Shown in pieces: positions 19,701-29,577 of a stretch of DNA of 64,000 nucleotides; positions within the stretch are counted from its first letter, which is position 1, and each line of letters begins with the position of its first letter. Under the pieces are notes generated by a model that was not told the origin of the DNA, ran no database searches, and saw only the letters and a list, made by a program, of their open reading frames with translations. The stretch comes from Pseudomonadota bacterium. GTDB lineage: Bacteria > Pseudomonadota > Gammaproteobacteria > Burkholderiales > Rhodocyclaceae. The stretch spans positions 1-64,000 of the forward strand of contig JAGTRY010000002.1 of assembly GCA_018262235.1 (NCBI GenBank), read 5' to 3'. Position numbers and translations under genes: made by a program.

Positions 19701-21047
19701 GTGCCTGTGCCCTCCGTTTCTTCCCGCCCTGCCTGGCTAGACGCCCTGCTCAATCGCCGGATGCTGATCTGCATCCTCACCGGTTTTTCCTCCGGCCTGC
19801 CGCTGTTCCTGTTGCTTAATCTGGTGCCAGCCTGGCTCAAGACCGAAGGCCTGAGCCTCAAGCTGATCGGCGCCTTCGCACTGGTCCAGTTTCCCTATAC
19901 CGCGAAGTTCCTGTGGTCACCGCTGCTGGACCGTTATGCGCTGCCCGTACTGGGCCGCCGACGGAGCTGGATGCTTGCCACCCAGATCCTGCTGGTCGCC
20001 GCGATTGCCGCCCTCGGCCAGATTTCGGTGAGCAATCTCGCCCAAGCCGCTCCGCCTGCCGCGGAACTACCGGACTGGCTGGCTAACACCGTCCGCTACG
20101 CGCCGCTGTTCGCGCTGACCGGGCTGATCGCGTTCCTCTCCGCCACCCAGGACATCGTGCTCGACGCCTTCCGCCGCGAACTGCTGCCGGAAATCGAACT
20201 CGGTCTGGGTAACGCCATCCACGTGAACGCCTACAAGATCGCCGGTCTGGTCCCCGGCTCGATCTCGCTGATCCTGGCCGACCTCCTGCCCTGGAGCACG
20301 GTATTCCTGGTCACCGCCTTGTTCATGCTGCCCGGCGCAGTGATGAGCCTGATGGTGACCGAACCCGGCGCCGCCCGCATTGCACCACGCACCTTGCGCA
20401 TTGCCGTAATCGAACCTTTCCATGAATTCTTCAGCCGCCACGGCGTACGTTCGGCGCTGCTGGTACTGGTCTTCATCCTGCTCTACAAACTCGGCGACTC
20501 GCTGTGCACCTCGCTGGCCACCCCGTTCTATCTGGCCATGGGCTTCACCAAAACCCAGATCGGGCTGATAGCCAAGAATGCCGGCCTGTGGCCTGGCGTG
20601 ATCGGCGGGCTCCTCGGTGGCGTGTGGATGGTCAAGCTCGGCATCAACCGCGCCCTGTGGATTTTCGGTGTGCTGCAATGGATCGCCATTCTCGGTTTTG
20701 CCTGGCTGGCCTGGCTCGGCCCGGCTGAAGCCGATGCGGCACGGCTCGCGGTACTCGCCGCGGTGATCGGTGTCGAAGCCGCAGGCGTCGGGCTGGGTAC
20801 GACCGCCTTCGTGGCATGGATGGCACGCACCACTCACCCGGCCTACACCGCCACCCAACTGGCATTATTCACAAGTCTGATGGCCGTACCGCGTACCTTC
20901 ATCAACGCCTCGGCCGGCTGGCTGGTCGAAGCCCTCGGCTGGTTCGATTTCTTCATGCTGTGCGCGGTGCTGGCCATCCCCGGCATGCTGCTGCTGTTCA
21001 AAGTCGCCCCCTGGAATCATCCGGATCACCCCAAGGAAGCCTCATGA
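19701..21047 (+). CDS. AmpG-like MFS permease
   Basis: MLICILTGFSSGLPLFLLLNLVPAWLKTEGLSLKLIGAFALVQFPYTAKFLWSPLLDRYALP..RRRSWML...TQDIVLDAFRRELL. Confidence 0.88.
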   Translation: MPVPSVSSRPAWLDALLNRRMLICILTGFSSGLPLFLLLNLVPAWLKTEGLSLKLIGAFALVQFPYTAKFLWSPLLDRYALPVLGRRRSWMLATQILLVAAIAALGQISVSNLAQAAPPAAELPDWLANTVRYAPLFALTGLIAFLSATQDIVLDAFRRELLPEIELGLGNAIHVNAYKIAGLVPGSISLILADLLPWSTVFLVTALFMLPGAVMSLMVTEPGAARIAPRTLRIAVIEPFHEFFSRHGVRSALLVLVFILLYKLGDSLCTSLATPFYLAMGFTKTQIGLIAKNAGLWPGVIGGLLGGVWMVKLGINRALWIFGVLQWIAILGFAWLAWLGPAEADAARLAVLAAVIGVEAAGVGLGTTAFVAWMARTTHPAYTATQLALFTSLMAVPRTFINASAGWLVEALGWFDFFMLCAVLAIPGMLLLFKVAPWNHPDHPKEAS

Positions 21048-21760
21048 GTGCCCAAGCCCTGATCACCCTCGCCCGCGAACTCTCCGCCGCAGTCACCCCG
21101 ATGCGCTTTGCCGCACCGATCACGCATACCTACAACCCGCTGGACTACGCCTGGGCGCCGCATGAGGAATACCTGCGCAAGTTCGGTGAGGGCCAGAAAC
21201 GCGTGATCTTTGTTGGCATGAATCCCGGCCCTTTCGGCATGGTGCAGATCGGCGTGCCCTTCGGCGAGATCGCCGCTGCGCGCGACTGGATGGGCATTTC
21301 CGCGCCCGTTTCCAAGCCCGCCGAGGAAACCCCGGCGCGCCCGATTGAGGGCTGGGCCTGCCCACGCTCCGAAGTTTCCGGCCGACGCCTGTGGAGCCTG
21401 TTTGCCGAGCGCTTCGGCACAGCGGAAAACTTCTTCGCCGAGCACTTCGTCGCCAACTACTGCCCGCTGGCGTTCTTTGAAGACAAGCGCAACGTCACCC
21501 CGGACAAGCTCCCTGCCGCCGAACAAGCCCCGCTGCTCGCCGCCTGTGACGCGCATCTGCGCACGCTGGTCGAAACGACTCAGGCGGAATGGGTCATCGG
21601 CATCGGCGCCTGGAGCGAAGTACGCGCGCGTGAAGCCTGCGCCGGCATGCCATTGCAATTCGGCCGGGTCCTCCACCCCAGCCCGGCCAGCCCGGCCGCG
21701 AACCGGGGCTGGTCCGAAGCCGCGTCCAAGCAACTCGCCGCACTCGGGATCTGGGCGTAA
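21044..21760 (+). CDS. SMUG1-like single-strand-selective uracil-DNA glycosylase
   Basis: VIFVGMNPGPFGMVQIGVPFGEIAAARDWMGI and HPSPASPAANRGWSEAASKQL match the two SMUG1 catalytic motifs; ATG at 21044 overlaps the ampG-like stop. Confidence 0.85.
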   Translation: MSAQALITLARELSAAVTPMRFAAPITHTYNPLDYAWAPHEEYLRKFGEGQKRVIFVGMNPGPFGMVQIGVPFGEIAAARDWMGISAPVSKPAEETPARPIEGWACPRSEVSGRRLWSLFAERFGTAENFFAEHFVANYCPLAFFEDKRNVTPDKLPAAEQAPLLAACDAHLRTLVETTQAEWVIGIGAWSEVRAREACAGMPLQFGRVLHPSPASPAANRGWSEAASKQLAALGIWA

Positions 21761-21877
21761 AGGCGGCTCGCCCCACCGCCGCATCTTCCGCGAACTTGCC
21801 GCGCTGCGCGCTGTCTGCCATGAAGGAACAGCGCCACAGTGCCCCGCGCCCGAAGTCTTCCAGAAAAGGAACCCCGC

Positions 21878-22345
21878 ATGTCCCGTTTCCACCCTGCCCT
21901 GCTTGCCCTCTCCCTTGGTCTGGTCCTGCATACACTGCCCGCCGCCGCGGGCCCGCAAGCCGACGCGCTCGGCCAATGCTTCGTGAATTCGACCACACCG
22001 GAAGAGAAGGCCACCATCTCGCGCTGGCTCTTCATCGTGCTGGCGCAACAGCCTGAGGTGCGCGACCTCGCCACGATTCCGGATGCCAGCCAGCAAGAGA
22101 CGGACCGTGCCATGGCCAGGCTCGTCGAGCGCATGGTCACCGACGCCTGCCGCAGCCCCGCCCAGCAAGCCCTCGCCCAGGAAGGCCCCAACGCCATCAA
22201 GCAAAGCGTCACGATTTTCGCCCAGGCCTCGGCACGCAAAACCTTCGCCGACCCGGCCGTGGCCAGCGCCGTCAATGGCTTCACGCGCTATCTCGACATG
22301 GGCCGCATCATCCAGAGCTTTCTCACGATCCAGCTTGGGCGCTAG
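21878..22345 (+). CDS. Hypothetical secreted protein
   Basis: Signal peptide MSRFHPALLALSLGLVLHTLPAAAG and alpha-helical body; no family recognised. Confidence 0.6.
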   Translation: MSRFHPALLALSLGLVLHTLPAAAGPQADALGQCFVNSTTPEEKATISRWLFIVLAQQPEVRDLATIPDASQQETDRAMARLVERMVTDACRSPAQQALAQEGPNAIKQSVTIFAQASARKTFADPAVASAVNGFTRYLDMGRIIQSFLTIQLGR

Positions 22346-22384
22346 ACCTGCGGCACAGGTGCGCGCGTCATGCCTTCGCAATGC

Positions 22385-22496
22385 GCGGGGGACATCGAAG
22401 CGCCGCGAATGCGCATTATGCCGGATGGGGATTTATTGCGGAGTGGCATGCGGCGCAATGCCCAGCCGGCGATTACCGTCCCACGCACTACGCCAA
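22385..22496. repeat. Second copy of the degenerate intergenic repeat
   Basis: ATCGAAGCG...GCGCATTATGCCGGATGG...GCGGCGCAATGCCC...CGGCGATTACCGTCCCACGCACTACGCC resembles the reverse complement of 785-905. Confidence 0.35.
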
Positions 22497-22609
22497 ACCA
22501 TACAACACGTACACACCAAAATTTATCGTCATACGCATAAATCCTCTTAGCCTATTGATGAACGCGCTACACTAAAAGCCCATTTTGTGTCGCCTCAAGA
22601 GGAGGAAAT

Positions 22610-23692
22610 ATGGAAGTCATCGATAAGCTAAACAGCCTGTCTACAAAAATCCGGCAACAAGCAGCCGCTATCAAGACAGAAGAAGCGACAAAAAATGCTT
22701 TCGTTATGCCTTTCATAAGTAACATTCTCGGCTACGACGTTTTCGATCCTTCCGAAGTCATGCCGGAATACGTCTGTGATGTTGGAACAAAGAAAGGTGA
22801 GAAAATTGACTACGCCATTTTCAAAGATGGCGAAATACAGATTCTTGTCGAATGCAAAAAAATTGGTGAGTCGCTCAACATCAACCATGCATCTCAACTT
22901 TTCCGATATTTCCATGTAACAAACGCCCGGATCTCAATCCTCACGAACGGACAGGTTTACAAATTCTTTACCGATCTTGATGCTCCTAACAAGATGGACG
23001 AAAAACCTTTCTTGGAGCTTGATTTACTTGATATCGATGAGAATGTTGTTCCAGAACTAATCAAACTTACGAAGTCTGCTTTCGACCTTGATTCCATCAT
23101 CAGTGCTGCTGGAGAACTGAAGTTTGTTAGCCAAATCAAAAAGGTTATTGCAAGCCAGCTCAACGCTCCTGAGGACGAATTCATCCGCCTGATTGCGAGT
23201 CGAGTGTACGAAGGAGTCATTACTCAAAAAGTTCGCGAGCAATTTAGTCTTCTTACAAAAAAAGCAGCCGCTCAGTTTTTAAATGATCAAATCAACGAAC
23301 GCCTCAAGTCTGCCATCAGCGGGGGAGCTTTAGTTTCTTCAAGTACGCTACCAAGCATTCAGCCCACCACCCCGACACCAGAGCAGAATCAAGAACAAGA
23401 CGATGTAATTACGACAATGGAAGAAATTGAAGGGTTTCATATCGTGAAGGCCATCATCCGCTCCTCTATAGATGTCAAACGAATAACAATGCGAGACACA
23501 AAGAGTTATTGCGGAATACTGATTGATGACAACAATCGGAAACCTGTTTGCCGACTGCACTTCAATCGAGGGCAAAAATACATCGGTTTATTTGATGGGG
23601 ATAAGAATGAAACACGCCACCCGATAAACTCCGTAGATGACATCTACAGCTTCGCAGAAACACTTCAATCTGCAGCAAAGGTCTACGCCTAG
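22610..23692 (+). CDS. Stand-alone type I restriction HsdR_N-type nuclease-domain protein
   Basis: EEATKNAFVMPFISNILGYDVFDPSEVMPEYVCDVGTKKGEKIDYAIFKDGEIQILVECKKIGESLNINHASQLFRYFHVTNARISILTNGQVYKFFTDLD: PD-(D/E)xK motif (D-x(n)-ECKK); visibly lower GC than neighbours. Confidence 0.85.
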   Translation: MEVIDKLNSLSTKIRQQAAAIKTEEATKNAFVMPFISNILGYDVFDPSEVMPEYVCDVGTKKGEKIDYAIFKDGEIQILVECKKIGESLNINHASQLFRYFHVTNARISILTNGQVYKFFTDLDAPNKMDEKPFLELDLLDIDENVVPELIKLTKSAFDLDSIISAAGELKFVSQIKKVIASQLNAPEDEFIRLIASRVYEGVITQKVREQFSLLTKKAAAQFLNDQINERLKSAISGGALVSSSTLPSIQPTTPTPEQNQEQDDVITTMEEIEGFHIVKAIIRSSIDVKRITMRDTKSYCGILIDDNNRKPVCRLHFNRGQKYIGLFDGDKNETRHPINSVDDIYSFAETLQSAAKVYA

Positions 23693-23822
23693 AAGCACAG
23701 ACTTGCCTTGAAAATAAACGAGTCACACGTACCATTAAGGCGAACTAAACCGCCACAAACCCGAATGCATCACGGAGGACGAAATTTGCACTCCGTTCTA
23801 AACAGGAATCCTCCACTCAAAA

Positions 23823-23848
23823 AAAGAGCCCGCATCAGCGGGCTCTTT
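23823..23848 (-). terminator. Intrinsic terminator (probably bidirectional)
   Basis: AAAGAGCCCGC-ATCA-GCGGGCTCTTT flanked by A/T runs. Confidence 0.8.
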
Positions 23849-23871
23849 CGTGTTCAGGCTCTTAGCAACAA

Positions 23872-25188
23872 TCAGCCGTGCAACTTGGCCAACTGCCTGG
23901 CGATGACGTCGTGATTGAGCCACAGCACCGGGCCGGCCGGGGCGGCGGCTTCGTTGAACATCAGCGGGCCGGTGGCTTCGATCACCAGCGCACTGAGGAG
24001 GTCGGTGATGAGTGCCGTGCGTTCCTTGTGCATCGCGGTGATCGCGTCCGCCGTACCGATCATGCGTTCGGCAAGTTCCGGGGTGTTGTCCATCGGCCAG
24101 GCGTCGAAATTGCGGAAGCTCACCATCACCGGATCCTGATTGTAGGTGTCGAGCTGCGCCAGAATGGCGGCCAGCGAATGGCCTTCCTGCAACAGGGCTT
24201 CGCAGGCGGCCCACTGGGCTTCGCCCCAGGCACCACAGCCTTCACGCTTGAACGCGTTGAGCAGCGGCACCAGCGAAAGTTCGACGCCGACAAAAATGTC
24301 GGATGAATTGGTGCGGATTTCCGGGCAGTTGAAGACAGTCGCTTTGACGCCCTTCTCCCACGCCGCGCGAGCAATGCTTTCGAGGCGCTTCTTGGCGTAG
24401 CCCTGGGTGTAGTTGGTGTAGGTCTGCCAGTGGTATTCGTCGCCGATCAGGATTTCGGTGCCATGGTAGCCGTAGGCGGTATAGCGGACTTGCTGACCGG
24501 CCGCCTCGACGCGGGCACGGATCGCGGCGGAGCCTTCGATGAGGTGGCCGAAGGTGTTGGCGGTGACTTCATCGAAGTTCATCAGGTTGAGCTTGCCGAG
24601 ATCACTCTCGATCAGCGCCTGCGAGGACATGAAGCGCTCGCCCCGGCCCTTGTAGATGCGGTTGGCTATCGCCAGGAAGACCTTGGCCTTGACCAGGCCG
24701 CCAGCCATGGTGTGGGCGAAGAATACATTGGCGCCGGCCGGGATCATGCCATCGAGCTGGGCCATGGCTTCCGCCACGGCGGCCTTGAAGCGCGCCACGC
24801 CGACTTCTCGGCAGGCTTCCACATGGGTCCAGTCGAGCTTGTCCTCCTGCCAGGTCTTGAGCCCCATCTCGTTGACGAGACTGGTCACGGTGGGCGTGCC
24901 TGCCGGTGCATCCAGATCGAAGCCGGCCATCATCGGCACATTGATGATTTTGCCGCCGAGATTGGCTTCCGCCGCAGCGAGTTCTTCGTCGTTCAGGCGG
25001 CGCAAGGTGCCATCCGCATCGCGGCGGCCAACGGTCATGCCGATCAGGGTCATGCCGGCGGCACGGGCTTCGTTTACCAGCCCGTTGGCGTAGCCGCGCC
25101 CGAACAGTTCGCCGAAGAGGACAAAGATGTCGCCTGGGCGAAACAGCGTCTGGGTGGAAATGTCACGGAGTGGAGTGGGTGCGTTCAC
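23872..25188 (-). CDS. Conserved protein with N-terminal Rossmann-like Gly-rich loop; tentative FabMG-type enoyl-ACP reductase family
   Basis: RPGDIFVLFGELFGRGYANGLVNEARAAGMTLIGMTVGRRD; the FabMG suggestion is from memory of the family and unverified. Confidence 0.45.
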   Translation of the reverse strand: MNAPTPLRDISTQTLFRPGDIFVLFGELFGRGYANGLVNEARAAGMTLIGMTVGRRDADGTLRRLNDEELAAAEANLGGKIINVPMMAGFDLDAPAGTPTVTSLVNEMGLKTWQEDKLDWTHVEACREVGVARFKAAVAEAMAQLDGMIPAGANVFFAHTMAGGLVKAKVFLAIANRIYKGRGERFMSSQALIESDLGKLNLMNFDEVTANTFGHLIEGSAAIRARVEAAGQQVRYTAYGYHGTEILIGDEYHWQTYTNYTQGYAKKRLESIARAAWEKGVKATVFNCPEIRTNSSDIFVGVELSLVPLLNAFKREGCGAWGEAQWAACEALLQEGHSLAAILAQLDTYNQDPVMVSFRNFDAWPMDNTPELAERMIGTADAITAMHKERTALITDLLSALVIEATGPLMFNEAAAPAGPVLWLNHDVIARQLAKLHG

Positions 25189-25282
25189 GGGCCTGACCTC
25201 GGATTCGATGAAATGGGGTGGACGCGGATTCTAACCCAAGGCCAAGTTCGTCCCGCACTTGGCACGGGCGTCCGGCCGCCGA

Positions 25283-25849
25283 CTAGTGCCCCTTGAGCGC
25301 GTAGATCCCCGGCGCGTTGCGCCAGTAGCCCTTGTAGTCCATGCCGCAGCCGAACAGGAAACGGTCCGCCACATCCAGTCCGGTGAAATCGGCGCGCATG
25401 CCGGGATAGGCCTTGCGCTGGTGATCCTTGTGAATCAGCACGGCGGAGCGCACATCCGCCGCACCCTCGCTCTTGAAGTATTCGAGGATGGCCTGCAGGG
25501 TCCAGCCTTCATCGAGGATATCGTCGAGGATCAGGACCGTACGGTCGCGCAGGTCCTGGGTCGGGCGCACACGCCAGTCCAGCAAAGTGCCGTTGAGGGC
25601 ATGGCCGTAGCGGGAGGCGTGCAGATACGCGACTTCGAGCGGGAAGTTCAGCTTGGGCAGCAGACGCCCGGCCAGTACCAGCCCCCCGTTCATGACTACA
25701 TAGACCAGCGGGTTGCTGTCGGCCAGTTGCGCCGTGATGGCGGCGGCCAGCGCATCCAGCGCGGCCTCGACCTGGGCGTTGTCGACCAGGCAATCTGCCT
25801 CCGCCATGGCTTGTTTGGCGTCCTGCAGATTTTCGTTTTGCTTGTCCAT
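25283..25849 (-). CDS. Hypoxanthine-guanine phosphoribosyltransferase-like
   Basis: LVYVVMNGGLVLAGRLLPKLNFPLEVAYLHASRYG...DRTVLILDDILDEGWTLQAILEYFK (PRPP-binding motif). Confidence 0.88.
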   Translation of the reverse strand: MDKQNENLQDAKQAMAEADCLVDNAQVEAALDALAAAITAQLADSNPLVYVVMNGGLVLAGRLLPKLNFPLEVAYLHASRYGHALNGTLLDWRVRPTQDLRDRTVLILDDILDEGWTLQAILEYFKSEGAADVRSAVLIHKDHQRKAYPGMRADFTGLDVADRFLFGCGMDYKGYWRNAPGIYALKGH

Positions 25850-26013
25850 GAGAGTCTCCGCCTGGAGAGGAAAGCGGCCGATTCTAGCGGTTTAGACGGC
25901 TCAATGACTGATCTGCCGCAGCAAATCCGGGATACGCGCCGGGATCCCGGGCGCCAAACCCCGCGAAATCGATGAAAACCGCAGTGAATCAAACGGCTAG
26001 GGCCTTGATTCGC

Positions 26014-26019
26014 TATAAT
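26014..26019 (+). promoter_or_regulatory. Candidate -10 box (TATAAT) for the polyene operon
   Basis: TTGATTCGCTATAATCCC 35 bp upstream of the ACP ATG at 26054; -35 not clear. Confidence 0.35.
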
Positions 26020-26053
26020 CCCGACGCTCTGTTCAACCCGAATTCGCCCAAGC

Positions 26054-26347
26054 ATGAGTCAAGAACAATCCTCGGCCGCCGCACCCGACACCGCGCTTGA
26101 GCGCGAAGTTGCCGCAATGATCGTCAGCGCCCTGAATCTGGACAACAACCCGGACGAGATCAAGGCCGAAGATGCCTTGTACGGCGACGAAGGCCTCGGG
26201 CTGGATTCGATCGACATCCTGGAAGTGGCACTGGTCATTTCCAAGCGCTTCGGCTTCCAGCTCAAAGCCGACAGTGAAGACAATTTCCGCATCTTCGGTT
26301 CACTGCGCAGCCTGACCGACTACATCGCGGCTCACCGGACCAAGTGA
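26054..26347 (+). CDS. Acyl carrier protein (aryl polyene-type)
   Basis: YGDEGLGLDSIDILEVALVISKRFGFQL: phosphopantetheine Ser in GLDSID. Confidence 0.92.
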   Translation: MSQEQSSAAAPDTALEREVAAMIVSALNLDNNPDEIKAEDALYGDEGLGLDSIDILEVALVISKRFGFQLKADSEDNFRIFGSLRSLTDYIAAHRTK

Positions 26348-26997
26348 TGTCCGGCAAGCAGGTGCTGCGCCTGGGACTGGCAGCTTTGTTCGGCGCGGCT
26401 TACCTGTGGTTGGGGCATCTGGCCTCGATCTCTGCCGACCCGCCGCTAGTAAGCATCATCATGGGGCTCGCCCCGCTGACGGCCAGCGCGGTGGTGCTCG
26501 TCTGGCACTCCCGTTCGGTCGGGCTGCAACTGCTGTGTGCGGCATGCCTGATCGGCATGGTGCTGGAAATCGACTTCCTGCGCAGCAACACCGCCTGGGT
26601 CTATCTCATCCAGCATGCCGGCATGCATATCATGCTCGGGGTGATGTTCGGGCGCACGCTCAGCCATGGTTACGCAGGCGCCCTGTGCTCGCGGATTTCG
26701 TGCTTCGTCTATCCGGAACCGCTCAACGATGCGTTTTTCCGCTATGCCTGGAAGGTCACGCTGGTGTGGACGATCTACTTTGCGGCGGCAGCCACGGTTT
26801 CGATCCTGCTGTTCTTCTTCGGACCACGGGAAGCCTGGTCGATCTTTGCCAATCTGCTGACTCCGGTACTGATCGGTGCGATTTTCGTCATCGAGTACCT
26901 CGTCCGCCTGCGCGCCCTGCCGCAACGCCAGCACATTTCCATCGCCCAGACCATCCGAGCCTACCGCGAGTATTCGCAACGCACCACGCCGCGCTGA
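26344..26997 (+). CDS. Integral membrane protein of aryl polyene clusters (COG4648-like)
   Basis: Multiple TM helices, overlaps the ACP stop, precedes the AMP ligase; family call partly by synteny. Confidence 0.65.
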   Translation: MMSGKQVLRLGLAALFGAAYLWLGHLASISADPPLVSIIMGLAPLTASAVVLVWHSRSVGLQLLCAACLIGMVLEIDFLRSNTAWVYLIQHAGMHIMLGVMFGRTLSHGYAGALCSRISCFVYPEPLNDAFFRYAWKVTLVWTIYFAAAATVSILLFFFGPREAWSIFANLLTPVLIGAIFVIEYLVRLRALPQRQHISIAQTIRAYREYSQRTTPR

Positions 26998-27004
26998 GCC
27001 TGCC

Positions 27005-28339
27005 ATGACGACCTTGCCGCTCCTGCCCGATCTACCGGCACACCAGATTGTCGCTTTCCGCCAGGGGCAAGCGATCAATCGCGCCGTGTTCCTGCACGAT
27101 GTGCTGGGCCTGGCTCAACGCCTGCCAGCCGACCGGCCGCTGCTGAATCTGTGCCAGGACCGCTACCTGTTTGCGCTCGGCCTGTTCGCGGGGATTGTCC
27201 GCGGCAACCTGAGCCTGCTGCCCAATTCGACCGCACCGGAAAGCCTGCATGCCCTGCAGGCGCAGCACCCCGATCTGCTGTGCCTGCATGATCACGCGGA
27301 CGTGCCGTCCGGCTTCGAGTTGCTGCGGGTCGAACCCCGCCCGCCCATGCCCAGCCCGACGCTCCCGCCGATGCCGCAGATCGCGGCGGATCAACCGGTC
27401 GCGCTCGTGTTCACCTCCGGGTCGACCGGGACCCCGCAGCCCCATATCAAGCGCTTCGGCCGGCTCGTCAACATCACGCGTGCCGGCGCTGCGCGCATCT
27501 GGGCGGAAACCGGCGGGCCTTGTGCGGTGCTCGGCACGGTACCTTTCCAGCACATGTACGGGCTGGAATCCAGCGTGCTGCTGCCGTTGCTGGGCGGCGG
27601 CATCCTGTGTGCCGAACGACCTTATTTCCCGGCCGACGTCGCGGCGGCACTGGAAGCACTGCCAACGCCCCGCTTTCTGGTGACCACGCCCTTCCATCTG
27701 CGCAACCTGCTCGAAGCCCAGATCCCCATCCCGCCCTTGGCCGCGCTGGTCTCGGCCACCGCGCCGCTCACGCGTGAGCTGGCCCTGCAAGCCGAGCGCC
27801 AGCTGGATGCGCCGGTCCTGGAGATCTACGGGTCGACCGAGACCGGCCAGATGGCAACCCGGATACCGACCCGGACCGAGCAATGGACGCTGTTCCCGGA
27901 AATTTCACTGATCCGCGAGGGCGAAACCACCATCGCCAGCGGCGCTTACACGGAGCAGGACATCGTCCTGGGCGATGTGCTGGAGCTGCTCGATGCGCAG
28001 CATTTCCATCTGCTCGGGCGTGGTGCCGACATGATCAACATCGCCGGCAAACGCAGTTCGCTGGCCTTCCTCAACAACGTGATCCTGCGTCTGCCGGGCG
28101 TGCGTGATGCCGCTTTCTGCCTGCCGCATGATGGCGAGGCCAGCCGGCTCGCCGCCTTCGTGGTGGCGCCCGGCGTCACCGCCCGCGAAATCCAGCAAGG
28201 CTTGCGTGCCTACGTGGACGCGGTCTTCCTGCCTCGTCCGATCATTTTCGTCGACAGCCTGCCGCGCAATGCCACCGGCAAGATTCCGGCCGCAGCACTG
28301 GCCGGGCTGATCGCCACCCATCTGGATGCCGGGGCCTGA
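27005..28339 (+). CDS. AMP-dependent acyl/aryl ligase
   Basis: VALVFTSGSTGTPQPHIKRFGRL; EIYGSTETGQMATR; NATGKIPAAAL; start reset to MTTLPLLPDL. Confidence 0.9.
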   Translation: MTTLPLLPDLPAHQIVAFRQGQAINRAVFLHDVLGLAQRLPADRPLLNLCQDRYLFALGLFAGIVRGNLSLLPNSTAPESLHALQAQHPDLLCLHDHADVPSGFELLRVEPRPPMPSPTLPPMPQIAADQPVALVFTSGSTGTPQPHIKRFGRLVNITRAGAARIWAETGGPCAVLGTVPFQHMYGLESSVLLPLLGGGILCAERPYFPADVAAALEALPTPRFLVTTPFHLRNLLEAQIPIPPLAALVSATAPLTRELALQAERQLDAPVLEIYGSTETGQMATRIPTRTEQWTLFPEISLIREGETTIASGAYTEQDIVLGDVLELLDAQHFHLLGRGADMINIAGKRSSLAFLNNVILRLPGVRDAAFCLPHDGEASRLAAFVVAPGVTAREIQQGLRAYVDAVFLPRPIIFVDSLPRNATGKIPAAALAGLIATHLDAGA

Positions 28340-28636
28340 ATGCATACCCTGCCCCTGTCCATCCCGGCCGATCATCCGGCTTTCGCGGGCCATTTCCCGG
28401 GGCGTCCCATCGTGCCCGGCGTGGTCCTGCTCGACCAGGCCCAGTTGCTGATCGAAGCGGCCACGCAACGCCGCATCCGCGGCATCGCCATGGCCAAGTT
28501 CCTCAGCCCGGTGAGCCCCGGCGAGGCTTTGTGGCTGGACTATGATCCCGCTGCATCCGGCGTGCGCGGCGAGATCCGTGCGGCAGACCGCAAGGTGGCC
28601 AGCCTGCGTTTCACCCTGATGGATCAGGCCGCATGA
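28340..28636 (+). CDS. Hotdog-fold 3-hydroxyacyl-ACP dehydratase-like
   Basis: HPAFAGHFPGRPIVPGVVLLDQAQLLIE. Confidence 0.85.
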   Translation: MHTLPLSIPADHPAFAGHFPGRPIVPGVVLLDQAQLLIEAATQRRIRGIAMAKFLSPVSPGEALWLDYDPAASGVRGEIRAADRKVASLRFTLMDQAA

Positions 28637-29577
28637 ACGCGCCCGCCGACCCGCCCCGCGCCGTGTCCGGAAAACCGGAGTGGATGCGCCGGGAAGAACG
28701 CGGCAGCCTGTTCTGGCTGCGCGTGATGAGCGGACTCTCCCTGCATCTCGGGCGTCCGCTGTCGCGACTGATCGTGTACGGGATCGCGCTGTACTTCCTG
28801 CTCACGGCACCGGCCGCGCGCTCGGCTTCGCGCCAGTACCTGAACCGGGCACTGGGCCGTCCGGCGAACTGGCTGGACCTGTACCGCCATATCCTGGTCT
28901 TTTCGAGCACGATCCACGACCGGCTGTTCCTGATCCGCGACCGCGAGGACGTTTTTGACATCCAGTGGCACGGCGACGAGGCGCTCTATGCCAAGCTTGC
29001 AGAGGCCGGCGGGCTGTTCCTGTTCGGCGCGCATCTCGGTAGTTTCGAAATCATGCGCACGCTGGCGCGCAGCAAGTCCCACCTCAAGATCTGCATGGCG
29101 ATGTATGCCGACAACGCGCGCCAGATCACCAGCACACTGGCCGCGATCAATCCGCAGGCCATGCAGGACATCATTGCTCTCGGGCAGCTCGATTCGATGC
29201 TGACGATCCACCACAAACTGGAAGAAGGCGCGATGGTCGGCATCCTCGCCGACCGTGCCACGGGGGCAGACCGTTACCAGTCCGTGTCCTTTCTGGGCGC
29301 GCCAGCGCATTTCCCGACCGGACCGTTCCGCATGGCCGCGATGCTGGGCCGTCCGGTTTTCTTCATGGTGGGTCTGTATCGCGGCGGCCGCTGTTACGCG
29401 GTACATTTCGAACAGATCGCCGACTTCAATGGCGTGACGTGCGAACAACGCCCGGCCGCTGTCCGCGCCGCGATGGAACGCTACGTGGCCGTGCTGGAGA
29501 AACACTGCCGCAACCAGCCTTACAACTGGTTCAATTTCTACGATTTCTGGGAATCCGGTCGTCATGATCAAGCCTGA
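28633..29577 (+). CDS. LPLAT-family (HtrB/LpxL-like) acyltransferase
   Basis: LFLFGAHLGSFEIMRTLAR...MVGILADRATG...FPTGPFRMAAMLGRPVFFMVGLYRGGR. Confidence 0.88.
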   Translation: MNAPADPPRAVSGKPEWMRREERGSLFWLRVMSGLSLHLGRPLSRLIVYGIALYFLLTAPAARSASRQYLNRALGRPANWLDLYRHILVFSSTIHDRLFLIRDREDVFDIQWHGDEALYAKLAEAGGLFLFGAHLGSFEIMRTLARSKSHLKICMAMYADNARQITSTLAAINPQAMQDIIALGQLDSMLTIHHKLEEGAMVGILADRATGADRYQSVSFLGAPAHFPTGPFRMAAMLGRPVFFMVGLYRGGRCYAVHFEQIADFNGVTCEQRPAAVRAAMERYVAVLEKHCRNQPYNWFNFYDFWESGRHDQA

